A stretch of 46,150 nt of DNA from Syntrophomonadaceae bacterium (GTDB taxonomy: Bacteria; Bacillota; DSM-12270; Thermacetogeniales; Thermacetogeniaceae), in assembly GCA_012840385.1 (NCBI GenBank), contig DULK01000081.1, positions 1 to 46,150 of the forward strand, in the 5' to 3' direction. A program made the translations under genes and the position numbers. The number at the start of each line of letters is the position of its first letter. Position 1 is the first letter of the stretch. The notes beneath the pieces were generated by a model. It did not search any database. It was not told the origin of the DNA and saw nothing but the letters and a program-made list of their open reading frames with translations. This document shows, piece after piece, positions 7,208 through 16,039 of the stretch.

Positions 7208-8146
7208 GTGAAGCGATATCTGCTGAAAAGACTGCTTTACCTCTTTCCGGTAATGCTGGGGGTTTCCATAATCACTTTCGGTCTCATCAATTTAGCTCCA
7301 GGTGACCCGGCCGAACTGATCCTGCGGGCCGGGGGCGTGGAACCCACACGGGAGGCGGTGGAGGCCCTCCGCAGAGAATTGGGACTCAACGAACCGGTCT
7401 ACGTGCGCTACGGCCGGTGGCTTTGGGATGCCCTCCACCTCGACCTCGGCAAGTCATTTCGTACGGGCAGGCCGGTGGCGGAAGAAATTTTTTCCCGTTT
7501 CCCGGCGACTCTGGAATTAACCGTAGCGGCGCTGGGGGTTATGGTGCTTCTTGCCGTTCCTGCGGGTATTCTGGCCGCCCTTTACCGTCATGCCTTGCTG
7601 GATCACCTCAGCCGCATCTGCGCCCTGCTGGGTGCTTCACTACCCGGTTTCTGGCTGGGGTTGATGCTCATCTACCTCTTTTCGGTAAAGCTGGGCATAT
7701 TCCCGGTCATGGGGCGGGGCGGCCTGAACCATCTGGTGCTGCCCGCGGTGACGCTCGGTTTTGGGATGGCTGCCGTCTACGCCCGGCTCTTGCGTTCCGG
7801 TATGCTGGAGGTGCTGGGGCAGGAGTACATTAAGGCGGCCCGGGCCAGGGGACTCCATGAAAGATGGGTGATAGGCCGTCATGCCTTGAAAAATGCCCTG
7901 CTCCCCGCGGTAACCCTTTTTGGGATGAGTTTCGGGCATCTGCTGGGAGGGTCGGTGATCGTGGAGACCATTTTTGCCTGGCCGGGGGTGGGCAAGTTCG
8001 CCGTTGATTCCATTTTTAACAGGGACTATCCGGTGATTCAGGGCTATGCCCTCTTTATGGCGGTCGTATTCGTGGTGGCCAATTTGATGGTGGACCTTGC
8101 CTATGGGCTGCTCGATCCGCGCATCCGCCTGGAAGGGAGAAGATGA
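7208..8146 (+). CDS. NikB/DppB-type ABC transporter permease
   Basis: 312 residues from GTG 7208. It begins with the LLKRLLYLFPVMLGVSIITF opening of nickel/dipeptide permeases, has the early APGDPAE block, and a C-terminal BPD domain with the EAA loop EYIKAARARGLHERWVIGRHALKNALLP. Six membrane segments are expected. It is followed after one base by the NikC-type permease. Substrate (nickel complex or oligopeptide) cannot be told from the permease alone. The nickel/CODH-linked neighbours favour nickel. Confidence 0.88.
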   Translation: MKRYLLKRLLYLFPVMLGVSIITFGLINLAPGDPAELILRAGGVEPTREAVEALRRELGLNEPVYVRYGRWLWDALHLDLGKSFRTGRPVAEEIFSRFPATLELTVAALGVMVLLAVPAGILAALYRHALLDHLSRICALLGASLPGFWLGLMLIYLFSVKLGIFPVMGRGGLNHLVLPAVTLGFGMAAVYARLLRSGMLEVLGQEYIKAARARGLHERWVIGRHALKNALLPAVTLFGMSFGHLLGGSVIVETIFAWPGVGKFAVDSIFNRDYPVIQGYALFMAVVFVVANLMVDLAYGLLDPRIRLEGRR

Positions 8147-8147
8147 G

Positions 8148-9083
8148 ATGAGCGGTTTGCCTCGGAGAGGGGAGGGGGCTGTGCCGGCCGGTGCCCCCGC
8201 CAGGGTGGTGGCGGAGCCCCCAAAAGAGTTTGTGGAAGAGGGGCTTATGCGGTCGGCTGTAAGGAGGCTGGTCGGAGATAAGCTGGCTTTGCTGGGGCTG
8301 ATCATCGTTGCCCTGGTAGTCCTGGTCGGGATCCTGGCCCCTTACCTGATGCCCCACGATCCCCTCAAGGTGGCACTGGACCAGCGGCTGTCCCCCCCTT
8401 CCCGTGCCTATCCCCTGGGTACCGACCACCTCGGCCGCTGTCTTCTTTCCCGCCTGATTTACGGAACGCGGGTTTCTCTGACCACGGCGGCTCTGGCTCT
8501 GGTAACAATTATGCTTATCAGCATCCCTGTCGGTACCGTTGCCGGCTATCTCGGCGGCCGGGTGGATAATCTGCTCATGCGGCTCGTTGATATTCTCCTC
8601 GCATTTCCCGACCTGATTCTGGCCCTTGTGATTGCAGGGATGCTGGGGCCCGGTCTCCTTAACGTGATGCTCGCCGTGGCCTCAGTCTGGTGGGTTGGTT
8701 ACGCCCGGGTTATCCGGGGAATGGTTCTTTCCGTGAAGGAAAAGGAGTTCGTGCTTGCGGCAAGGGCGTGCGGGACCTCCGAGTTCGGTATCGTCCTCCG
8801 GCACATCCTGCCTAATGTCCTTTCGCCGGTGATCGTGCTGGCCACACTGGATATGGGGAAGCTGATCCTGGCCATTTCCGGTCTTTCCTTCCTGGGCCTC
8901 GGCGCCCAGCCGCCCACGCCGGAGTGGGGAGCCATGCTCAACGACGGCCGGCCTTATCTGCAGGTGGCCCCGCAGCTGATGGTTTACCCCGGCCTGGCGA
9001 TCATGATCGTCGTGCTGGCCTTCAACCTGCTGGGGGACGGGCTGCGGGACGCCCTCGACCCCAGAGAAATTCTTAAAGGTTGA
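8148..9083 (+). CDS. NikC/DppC-type ABC transporter permease
   Basis: 311 residues from ATG 8148, one base after the previous stop. The N-terminus is an unusual proline/glycine-rich cytoplasmic stretch of about 30 residues. It is followed by an OppC-type first helix, the conserved PLGTDHLGRC block, and an EAA loop EFVLAARACGTSEFGIVLRHILPN. It pairs with the NikB-type permease. The ATPases that should follow lie 1.27 kb away, beyond an inserted toxin-antitoxin pair. Confidence 0.88.
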   Translation: MSGLPRRGEGAVPAGAPARVVAEPPKEFVEEGLMRSAVRRLVGDKLALLGLIIVALVVLVGILAPYLMPHDPLKVALDQRLSPPSRAYPLGTDHLGRCLLSRLIYGTRVSLTTAALALVTIMLISIPVGTVAGYLGGRVDNLLMRLVDILLAFPDLILALVIAGMLGPGLLNVMLAVASVWWVGYARVIRGMVLSVKEKEFVLAARACGTSEFGIVLRHILPNVLSPVIVLATLDMGKLILAISGLSFLGLGAQPPTPEWGAMLNDGRPYLQVAPQLMVYPGLAIMIVVLAFNLLGDGLRDALDPREILKG

Positions 9084-9191
9084 GGGCCTGTTGCAGGATT
9101 TAATTCGGCAGTCGTCTGGGGAAAAGAGGCGGCCGGAAGGGAGCGCAATCCAATGCAGCCTCCTGCCTCAAGGGGGTGGTTTTTTGGCAGG

Positions 9192-9605
9192 TTACCGGTC
9201 TCCTGGCGGGGCAACCCATCCGACGTTTAACTTTTCAAAATCATTGTCAAAGGAGCAGATGCTTTCCTCGCGCGCCCGGGCCAGCGCGGCAAGATAGGCA
9301 TCTGCGAAGTCGACGTTTTTTTCCGCCATATCTTGCAGGGCCTGGATAAGCAAGGCGGGGTTTTCGGCGTAAATTCCGTCGGCGCCGAGAAAGGAGATCA
9401 TGGTTTCGGCGATCTGGCTTTTGGCATACCTGTAAAAAGAAGAAAGCACCCAGACGATTTCGGCTACTACCAGGTGAGATACGCGCAGGCCGATATCCCC
9501 TTTTTCGGCTCGGTTCATTAGCTCCAGGGCTTTGGCAGCCATTTCCGGTGGGTCGCCGGTGAGAAAGCGCAAGACAACGTTGGCATCAACCCACAAATAA
9601 ACCAT
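9192..9605 (-). CDS. VapC-type PIN-domain toxin
   Basis: 137-residue PIN ribonuclease with acidic residues in family positions: D7 in the opening WVDANVVLRF, E49, D99 and D102 in VDFADAYLAA, and D120/D122 in SFDNDF. The start codon overlaps the stop of the upstream antitoxin gene (TAATG). It faces the nik-type permeases convergently and appears to have split the transport operon. Confidence 0.9.
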   Translation of the reverse strand: MVYLWVDANVVLRFLTGDPPEMAAKALELMNRAEKGDIGLRVSHLVVAEIVWVLSSFYRYAKSQIAETMISFLGADGIYAENPALLIQALQDMAEKNVDFADAYLAALARAREESICSFDNDFEKLNVGWVAPPGDR

Positions 9606-9871
9606 TACGCTTCTTTCTCCTTGCCCAGTATCTGCCGGGCGAGTCCGCCGGCCACCTCTTCGCGAACTTCTGCCTTGCCGGGGTAAGGTCTCTTAGCGGG
9701 CAGGGAGGCGTACAGCTCGGTTAAGCGTTTGCGTTTCAATGCCCTGACCTTAACCTCCCCGTCCGGGCCGAGATCGAACACGAGTTCGTCTCCCGGTTGC
9801 AGGTTAAGCTTGCGGCGGACGATTACGGGTATTGTTACCTGTCCCTTACTTGTTAGTCTTGCTCTTAACAT
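9605..9871 (-). CDS. AbrB/SpoVT-type VapB antitoxin
   Basis: 88 residues. The N-terminal swapped-hairpin DNA-binding domain is clear (TSKGQVTIPVIVRRKLNLQPGDELVF). The C-terminal tail, rich in charged residues, would wrap the PIN toxin. It is translationally coupled to the toxin gene. Autoregulation of the pair by the AbrB domain is usual for the family. An AT-rich region with TAACATAAAC lies upstream (9872-9910). Confidence 0.9.
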   Translation of the reverse strand: MLRARLTSKGQVTIPVIVRRKLNLQPGDELVFDLGPDGEVKVRALKRKRLTELYASLPAKRPYPGKAEVREEVAGGLARQILGKEKEA

Positions 9872-10055
9872 TTAAATTCCTCCTTACATCTAACATAAAC
9901 CTTACATCAGTTCCTGTCAAGGGTAGCTGCCTGAACGGGGCTTGGTGGCTTAACACGATTTCCGTGGTTTTTTTCTTGGAATGGAGAGGTATGCCTTATG
10001 GAAGCGAACGTGGTTGAGGCCGGCATTTTAGTTTTGCGGCGGAGTCATGCTTTTG

Positions 10056-10336
10056 GGAGGTGCGCTGCCGGCACCGACGGAAAAATACTTGGGGCAGAAG
10101 TGATTTTTTAACGGTATCCTGCGCAGGAATTTTCTGTTCTGTGTCGAAGTAAACTCACGTAAAAAAAAGGCGGCAGAAGCCGTCCCTGTGCTTGCGGTTT
10201 TTGAATTGACAGCATGAAGAAAATATTGTCGATAAGGGACCACGAAGGTCTTGTCCTCTGCCGGAAGGGGGGGGAGATCTCCGTGGTTTTTGTTTTTGCA
10301 GGCGTTGTTTTAAAGCGTTTCGGTTGAGCGTTGAGG
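10056..10336 (+). repeat. 281-bp dispersed repeat, copy 1
   Basis: It matches 16040-16321 over its whole length with only scattered differences. It starts at GGAGGTGC and ends at GCGTTGAGG. It contains a GGCGGCAGAAGCCGTCC hairpin and the CCACG-type terminator-like hairpin. It ends 13 bases before the start codon of the OppD-type ATPase gene and therefore forms its leader. No transposase or terminal inverted repeat is seen. Confidence 0.9.
10239..10292 (+). repeat. CCACG-type terminator-like hairpin (family member 3)
   Basis: ACCACGAAGGTC, an inner CCTCTGCCGGAAGGGG stem, then GATCTCCGTGGT and TTTTTG. It lies inside the dispersed repeat, 57 bases before the ATPase gene and in the same orientation, so it may attenuate that gene. 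Confidence 0.65.
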
Positions 10337-10349
10337 GGGTGCGGCCTGG

Positions 10350-11348
10350 ATGCCTGGCGAACCTGTGCTGGCAGTTGATGATTTGAAAACGGTTTTTTTG
10401 ACCCGGCACGGGGTGATTAAGGCCGTGAACGGAGTCAGCTTCGCAGTAGAGGCCGGTAAAACTCTGGGACTGGTGGGGGAGAGCGGGTGCGGAAAAACCG
10501 TTACATCCCTTTCGCTGCTCGGCCTGATCGAGCCGCCGGGGAAGATCTTGTCCGGGGAGGTTCGGCTGAACGGATATAATTTGCTCAGCATGTCTCAAAA
10601 ACAGCTGCGACAGGTACGGGGCAAGGAAATTTCCCTCGTTTTGCAGAATCCAATGACTTCCCTGAATCCGGTTTTGACCGTCGGCACTCAAATAATCGAA
10701 ACCATTATCTCTCACGAAAGGGTATCCCGGGCAGAAGCGCGGCAGAGGGCCTTTGACCTGTTAACAAGGGTGGGCCTGCCCTATCCGGAAAAACTCCTGA
10801 AATGCTATCCTTTCCAGCTATCCGGAGGCATGCGCCAGCGTGCAATGATCGCCATGGCTCTAGCTCTTCATCCCAAAGTTCTCATTGCCGACGAGCCTAC
10901 CACCGCCCTGGATGTTACCGTTCAGGCACAAATTCTTACAGAACTGCGGCGGTTGCAGACGGAATTCAATACCGCCATCATCCTGATTACCCACGACCTG
11001 GGCGTTGTGGCGGAAATGGCCGATGAAGTGGCGGTGATGTATGCCGGTTCCATTGTGGAATACGGAGGGGTGATAGAGGTGTTCGAAAACCCCGGTCATC
11101 CCTATACCCGGGCGCTGCTGCGTTCCGTGCCGCGCCTTGATAGAAAATGTGAAACCCTTGAGCATATTCAGGGTCAACCGCCCAGCCTCCTCAATATTCC
11201 CGACAGGTGCGCCTTTCTCCCGCGCTGCCCGGTGGCGGTTGGTGAGTGCAGCGGTCCCAGGCCTCGATTGGAGGCCGTTGCTTCAAAACATATGGTTGCC
11301 TGCTATCAGGCGTGCAAGGTTCGGGCAAGGGAGTTGCAACCCGCATGA
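10350..11348 (+). CDS. NikD/OppD-type ABC transporter ATP-binding protein
   Basis: 332 residues from ATG 10350 behind GAGGGGG. Walker A GESGCGKT (about 44-51), signature LSGGMRQR, Walker [13 protein letters not shown], and the OppD/F C-terminal extension with the C...LPRCPVA..C cysteine block near 285-300 are present. It probably serves the permeases at 7208-9083, from which it is separated by the vapBC insertion. It overlaps the next ATPase gene by four bases. Confidence 0.9.
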   Translation: MPGEPVLAVDDLKTVFLTRHGVIKAVNGVSFAVEAGKTLGLVGESGCGKTVTSLSLLGLIEPPGKILSGEVRLNGYNLLSMSQKQLRQVRGKEISLVLQNPMTSLNPVLTVGTQIIETIISHERVSRAEARQRAFDLLTRVGLPYPEKLLKCYPFQLSGGMRQRAMIAMALALHPKVLIADEPTTALDVTVQAQILTELRRLQTEFNTAIILITHDLGVVAEMADEVAVMYAGSIVEYGGVIEVFENPGHPYTRALLRSVPRLDRKCETLEHIQGQPPSLLNIPDRCAFLPRCPVAVGECSGPRPRLEAVASKHMVACYQACKVRARELQPA

Positions 11349-12307
11349 GCCTGCTCGAGGTGCGCGGCCTGATCAAACACTACCAAGCAGGAGGCGGTTT
11401 TTTCCGGGCAACACGGGAAAGGGTACGGGCCGTAGACGGTGTTTCCCTTTCCTTGGATCGGGGCGAGACCCTGGGGCTGGTAGGGGAGAGCGGGTGCGGC
11501 AAGAGCACGTTGGGGAAGTTGATTGTCAGGCTGGAGGAGCCTACCGCGGGAAAGATTTTTTACAACGACCGGGAGATTACCTCTTTGTCCGGGGAAAATC
11601 TGCGGGAACTCCGGTGCAAAATTCAGATCATTTTTCAGGACCCATATTCATCCCTCAACCCCCGGCAAACCGTGGGGTCGATCATCGGTGAACCCTTGGC
11701 GAACTTCAAAGTGGGAGCAAAAGAGGCGCAAAGGCAAAGGGTATCGGAACTCCTGGAAACGGTCGGCCTCGATCCCGAGCACATCTCCAGGTATCCCCAT
11801 GAGTTCAGCGGTGGCCAGCTTCAGCGCATCAACATCGCCCGCGCCCTGGCGTTGCGGCCGGAACTGATAGTCTGCGATGAGCCGGTTTCCAGCCTGGACG
11901 TCTCCATCAGAGTGCAGATCTTAAACCTGCTTCGAGAGCTGAAAAGGCGGTTTGAGCTGTCGTACATCTTTATTTCTCACGACCTGGCGGCGGTGAGTTA
12001 CCTGGCGGATCGAATCGCGGTGATGTACCTGGGCAAGATTGTAGAGGTGCTGCCGACGGGAGACCTCGTGTCTGGTGCCTGCCATCCTTATACCAGGGTG
12101 TTGCTGGCGGCGGTGCCGGTTGCCGACCCGCGGCAGAGATATAACCGGAGGGTTACAGTTCAGGGCGAGCCGCCGAACCCGGCAAGTCCTCCGCCGGGAT
12201 GCCGCTTTCACCCCCGCTGTCCCGAGGCCCGGCAGGCATGTCGGGAGAAGGAGCCCGTTTTGAAGGAGGTGGGGGAGAGGCATTTGGTGAGGTGCCACTT
12301 GAGTTAG
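11345..12307 (+). CDS. NikE/OppF-type ABC transporter ATP-binding protein
   Basis: 320 residues. The start at ATG 11345 overlaps the previous stop (ATGA). In-frame sequence upstream lies inside the first ATPase gene. Walker A GESGCGKST, signature FSGGQLQR, Walker B LIVCDEPVSSLD, and the oligopeptide-type C-terminal CRFHPRCPEARQAC block are intact. It is the second member of the heterodimeric ATPase pair. Confidence 0.9.
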   Translation: MSLLEVRGLIKHYQAGGGFFRATRERVRAVDGVSLSLDRGETLGLVGESGCGKSTLGKLIVRLEEPTAGKIFYNDREITSLSGENLRELRCKIQIIFQDPYSSLNPRQTVGSIIGEPLANFKVGAKEAQRQRVSELLETVGLDPEHISRYPHEFSGGQLQRINIARALALRPELIVCDEPVSSLDVSIRVQILNLLRELKRRFELSYIFISHDLAAVSYLADRIAVMYLGKIVEVLPTGDLVSGACHPYTRVLLAAVPVADPRQRYNRRVTVQGEPPNPASPPPGCRFHPRCPEARQACREKEPVLKEVGERHLVRCHLS

Positions 12308-12369
12308 AGTACCTTTCGTAACGATCCGGATGTACAAAGGGCGATAACTGGAGAAAGGGGTGCAGAAAC

Positions 12370-13938
12370 GTGAAATATTTAAAGCAAATAGTGTCTTTCT
12401 TGGTCATCATAATGTTGGTTGCCGGGTCTGCGGGTTGTGGTGGGCAACAAAGAGAAGGTCGGGTAAGCAAAAAGGAATTAGTTGTGGGCGTTGGAGCTGA
12501 TGGTTATAGCCAAAGGGACAGCGAGTTAGGAATTTATCCGCTAAATGTCAATATTTGCGAGCCGTTAATTAGACTAACGCCTGAGTATCAATTAGAGCCA
12601 CTTTTGGCCACCAAATGGGAATATAAGGGAAACAACACTTGGCGCTTTTACCTGCGCAAAGGCATAAAGTTCCATAACGGTGAGGACTTTAATGCTGCAG
12701 CTGTAAAGTACACCTTGGAAAAAGGTATTCGCTCCAGTGGAAAATCCATGTTAAAAATCAAAGAAGATGCTGTCAAAATAATTGACGATTATACGGTGGA
12801 TATTGTAACCACAGAACGTAATATGCGCGTTCCAGAAATCCTGGCTCACCCAAGTTTTGCCATACGAATCAAAGAAAATGAAGATAGCCAGAAACCTATT
12901 GGTACCGGCCCCTTCTGTTTTGCCAGGTACGAGCAAGATAAAGAGCTGGTTGTTGAGCGTAACCCTAATTATTGGGGGGAACCAGCAAAAGTGAATAAGA
13001 TTGTTTTTAAATTCATTCCAGACCACAACAGCCGGCTCCTTGCCCTGCAGGCAGGTGAAGTTGATGTTATTACAGAAATTCCTCGTGAAATGATTGGACA
13101 ACTCAGAACAACCCAAGGGATTCAGGTGTTGCGCGGAAAAACCGGTGCTTATGTGGCTCTTTACCTTATGGTTAACGGGAAACAGCCCTACGACATTTTA
13201 CAGGACAAAAGGATACGGCAGGCCGTTGGCTGGGCCATCGACCGTGAGGCTATTATCCAAAAGGTATGGGAAGGTAATGCTGTAAGTAGCCAGACCATAA
13301 TTCCTCCTGACATCTTGAGGGAGTATAAGGGTTTAGTCAACGGATTTGCCTACAACCCAGAAAAGGCCAAAAATCTCCTGGAACAGGCTGGATGGAAACC
13401 CGGGTCTGACGGCATCAGGATCAAGGACGGGCGGCGCTTGGAACTCACCCTTGTTTCTGGTTTTCCTTCGGCTAGTGTGCTAGAACCCCTGCCGGAAATT
13501 TTGCAGCAGCAGCTTAAGGAAGTCGGTATTGCAGTTAAGGTGGTGGAAGTTGCAGATCGTGGGCTTTACTTCGATAAATTGAAAAAGGGAGAAGGGGATC
13601 TCTGGCTGGAGCGAGGCAGCCAGAATGATGGTGACCCTACTTTCTTGCCGCAGCTTCTCTTCCATAGCAAAGGGTATTATCAAATCAACTATAATAAAGC
13701 GTTCTGGCCAGGCAGAAAGTTTGACGATTTGATTGATCATGCCCGTAACAATCCTGAAATAGGGGAAGTAGCACGGCTGGTGGCGGAGGCCATTCATGTT
13801 CTAATAGATGAAGAAACAACTGCTGTACCAATTGCCTCGTTATACACGATCTATGCCGCAAAAGAAAAGGTTAAGGGACTTACTCCTCATCCTTCAAATA
13901 TTAACACGAGATGGGACACTGTCTATATAGAAGAATAG
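12370..13938 (+). CDS. Nickel/peptide-type ABC substrate-binding lipoprotein 1 (SBP_bac_5)
   Basis: 522 residues from GTG 12370 behind GGAGAAAGGGG. The lipoprotein signal ends AGSAGC. The family 5 domain shows LLATKWEYKG, WRFYLRKGIKFHNGEDFNA, the PIGTGPFCF and NPNYWG blocks, and DKRIRQAVGWAIDRE. It is the presumed capture protein of the importer coded directly upstream. A SAM methyltransferase gene follows after 21 bases. Codon use looks distinctly more AT-rich than in the ATPases, a possible sign of separate acquisition. Confidence 0.9.
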   Translation: MKYLKQIVSFLVIIMLVAGSAGCGGQQREGRVSKKELVVGVGADGYSQRDSELGIYPLNVNICEPLIRLTPEYQLEPLLATKWEYKGNNTWRFYLRKGIKFHNGEDFNAAAVKYTLEKGIRSSGKSMLKIKEDAVKIIDDYTVDIVTTERNMRVPEILAHPSFAIRIKENEDSQKPIGTGPFCFARYEQDKELVVERNPNYWGEPAKVNKIVFKFIPDHNSRLLALQAGEVDVITEIPREMIGQLRTTQGIQVLRGKTGAYVALYLMVNGKQPYDILQDKRIRQAVGWAIDREAIIQKVWEGNAVSSQTIIPPDILREYKGLVNGFAYNPEKAKNLLEQAGWKPGSDGIRIKDGRRLELTLVSGFPSASVLEPLPEILQQQLKEVGIAVKVVEVADRGLYFDKLKKGEGDLWLERGSQNDGDPTFLPQLLFHSKGYYQINYNKAFWPGRKFDDLIDHARNNPEIGEVARLVAEAIHVLIDEETTAVPIASLYTIYAAKEKVKGLTPHPSNINTRWDTVYIEE

Positions 13939-13959
13939 AAAGTTCAGGGAGGAAGCCTT

Positions 13960-14898
13960 ATGACAACAGAAAAGCTGAATCCGGAAGGGGGAGCTCCGAA
14001 TTGTTCAGGGTATTCGTTGAAGGACCCCCATTTCTGGACAGAGGCGTGGAACGGAGCGCATAGAAATTCCCTGTCCGCCAGGCGGCGACGTGATCTGGAT
14101 ACCATGGACTACTGGAACCGGCTGGCCGGGCGGTTTGAACGCTGGGCCGGCCAGGAGCGCACCGGAAGACGCGTGGCCCGGGTGCTGTCCTGGCTGGAGG
14201 GGCAGGGGGTCCTGCAGCCGGGGATGGATGTGCTGGACATAGGCGCCGGTACGGGTGTCTTCACCGTTCCCCTGGCCCGCCGAGGGGCAAAGGTGACCGC
14301 CCTGGAGCCGGCCCCGGCCATGCTGGCCGCCCTGCAAAAGATGGTGGAAGCGCAAGGACTGACAAACGTCCACTTTCTTGACCGGGAGTGGGAGAAGGTT
14401 GACCCAGTGCAAGAAGGCTTGGCCGGCAGGTTCGACGTAGTCTTTGCCTCCCTCACGCCGGGTGTGCGGGATGTGGAAACCCTTGAAAAAATGATAACCT
14501 GCTCCCGCCGGTGGTGTTTTCTGTGCGACTATGCCGGCAGGCGCAGTGCTCCTGGAAGGGAGGAACTGTGGCGCCTGCTCTTCAGCGAGGAAATGCCCAC
14601 GCCTGGGCACGATATTATCTATCCCCTTAACTACCTATACGCTAGTGGGTATCGCCTTTCTTTTCAGACCTGGGAGGATGATTGGGGCGAGGAGTTGCCG
14701 GTTGCGGAGGCGGCGGCTGGGTTGGAGGAGTTTTTCCGGCTCTACACGGAGGTTACCCCGGAGATCAAAAAGACAATTGCCAGGTACGTGGAGCAGCGCG
14801 CAGTCAATGGGGTTTACAGGGAGGAATACCGGGTGCGCCTGGGCATGATCCTCTGGACGGGGGGTGAAAAATGGGAGGCCGAAACAGGTGCTGTTTGA
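13960..14898 (+). CDS. Class I SAM-dependent methyltransferase, transporter-linked (1)
   Basis: 312 residues from ATG 13960 (GGGAGG site). A family-specific N-terminus of about 85 residues (FWTEAWNGAHRNS, MDYWNRLAGRFERWA) is followed by a Rossmann core with motif I VLDIGAGTGVFT (about 91-102) and acidic E116 in ALEPAP. The C-terminus is a distinct helical region with GMILWTGGEKWE. It lies in operon with a metal/peptide-type binding protein, so a role in making or altering a transported ligand is possible but unproven. A copy of its last residues occurs in a chimeric remnant at 16335. Confidence 0.85.
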   Translation: MTTEKLNPEGGAPNCSGYSLKDPHFWTEAWNGAHRNSLSARRRRDLDTMDYWNRLAGRFERWAGQERTGRRVARVLSWLEGQGVLQPGMDVLDIGAGTGVFTVPLARRGAKVTALEPAPAMLAALQKMVEAQGLTNVHFLDREWEKVDPVQEGLAGRFDVVFASLTPGVRDVETLEKMITCSRRWCFLCDYAGRRSAPGREELWRLLFSEEMPTPGHDIIYPLNYLYASGYRLSFQTWEDDWGEELPVAEAAAGLEEFFRLYTEVTPEIKKTIARYVEQRAVNGVYREEYRVRLGMILWTGGEKWEAETGAV

Positions 14899-15447
14899 GG
14901 AGAATTTCAGGTTTCGGCAAGCAATGCGGTGGAAAATAACTGGGCCTGCCAGGTATTCTTCAAACTGGGACGTCTCATTATACCCGCCGTACATTCCGGA
15001 CACCTGCCTTTTTACATCGTTTCTATCTTCTTCAGTTTACACCAGTTGGCAGTAGCTGGCAAGGATTTGCAAATTCAACAAGAACAGTCGGCAGCGTACC
15101 CTCATTTACCTGGGGAGAAGGGAGTGGCTTACCTTTTCATCAGCCACGAACCGGAACTGGCAGGAATGTTCTGCCACCGGATATGGCGGCTGTGTGAAGG
15201 GAAGCCGGATGTTTGTCTTCTTGCTAATATTGAGCCGGGGAAAAACCGAAAGGTCGTGATGTTTTAAAACTACCCTGGCCTGGCTTGTAAAAACCAGTGA
15301 CGGATTTTATTGTTTTATGCCCGCAGCTATGGTACGCTATGGAGAAAGTGGATGCTTTATCTTGCTATCGGGGTTAGCAGGAAAGCTGTTGTCTTCTGAA
15401 GAAGTATAGACTTTACGGGAATAAATTCTAATTGGGGAGTGGTAGAG
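14899..15447. other. Degenerate stretch after the methyltransferase
   Basis: No intact gene is seen. The middle carries the tail of a broken ABC ATPase (15106-15267). The right part (15270-15430) is AT-richer and may hold the promoter for the small genes that follow. Confidence 0.6.
15106..15267 (+). pseudogene. Remnant of an OppF/NikE-type ABC ATPase
   Basis: The frame reads GEKGVAYLFISHEPELAGMF, then CHRIWRLCEGKPDV. This is the stretch of an oligopeptide-type ATPase from just before the switch histidine (SHE, normally SHD) to the following beta strand. Walker A, signature and Walker B are missing, and the flanking residues are unlike the family. It is a decayed C-terminal fragment, consistent with loss of a second transport operon here. 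Confidence 0.6.
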
Positions 15448-15765
15448 ATGGACATTCGGGAAGAAAGGGCGGCCATGGACGAGAGGCGCCTTGCCTCGCT
15501 GGAGACGTTGAGCGCCATTGTCAAGTGGCTGAAGGAGACGAAGCCCTCGGAAATTTTCTACGTCGAGGGGGAAGGGAAGGGGAAAACCCCTGCTCCGAGC
15601 ATGAGCGACGAACACTTGCGGGTGATCTGGCAGCGCTGGGTTGCCAAGGCGAGCGATGTCCTGGAGCGGAGTGCCATCATCCCGGACCTGCTCCTCTCCG
15701 ATATCGAAAGGTTGTTCAAAGGTAAAGACGGGGACGGCAATGCCTCCGCTGCGGGAACACCTTAA
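15448..15765 (+). CDS. Hypothetical protein, 105 residues
   Basis: I do not recognise this family. The start is ATG 15448, 8 bases after GGGGAG. The product is helical and charged. It has an N-terminal heptad-like stretch (about 1-35), a glycine/lysine linker (EGEGKGKTPAPS) and a C-terminal helical part (LRVIWQRWVAKASDVLERSAIIPDLLLSDIERLF). No signal peptide, membrane segment or cysteine motif is present. It overlaps the next small gene by 26 bases, so the two are probably translated as a unit. Confidence 0.6.
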   Translation: MDIREERAAMDERRLASLETLSAIVKWLKETKPSEIFYVEGEGKGKTPAPSMSDEHLRVIWQRWVAKASDVLERSAIIPDLLLSDIERLFKGKDGDGNASAAGTP

Positions 15766-16039
15766 GGCCGCCAGGAAACTCCTGGGTCATTCCGATCCTT
15801 TGGTGCACAGACTCCTGGACCGGGCCGTGGAGCGGCTGGGGCCGCGCCACCGCTTTGTCTCCCACAACCAGGAGTACATCAAATTCATCGGGCAGATGCT
15901 GGGGAGGGAGGCTGCCCTGGAAGCTACCCTGCACCTGCTGCAGGACTGGGGGCTGGTGGAGCCTTCCGACTACCGGTTTGATGCTCCCAGCTCTACAGGC
16001 AGGTTGCCCCGGCAAGCGGCCCGGCCTTTAAGCAAGTAA
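15740..16039 (+). CDS. Hypothetical protein, 99 residues
   Basis: I do not recognise this family. ATG 15740 follows GGGGACGG within the end of the upstream gene. The product is a compact, basic, helical protein (LREHLKAARKLLG, VHRLLDRAVERLG, IKFIGQMLGREAALEATLHLLQDWGLVEP) with a disordered tail. The last two helices look like a small winged-helix or partner-binding unit, but this is only an impression. The stop lies exactly where the second copy of the 281-bp repeat begins. Confidence 0.6.
   Translation: MPPLREHLKAARKLLGHSDPLVHRLLDRAVERLGPRHRFVSHNQEYIKFIGQMLGREAALEATLHLLQDWGLVEPSDYRFDAPSSTGRLPRQAARPLSK

Larger units (their letters stand above)
9872..10349. other. Intergenic stretch: promoter region of vapBC plus a dispersed repeat
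   Basis: The left part (9872-9910) is the likely vapBC promoter. The rest is mostly the 281-base repeat at 10056-10336. A 37-residue frame from ATG 9998 runs into the repeat and resembles nothing I know. No credible gene is seen. Confidence 0.55.

Noticed and set aside
10056-10336. 281-bp repeat as an insertion sequence
   Set aside because: It has no open frame of transposase length, no terminal inverted repeats and no visible target-site duplication. A MITE-like origin remains possible but unproven.
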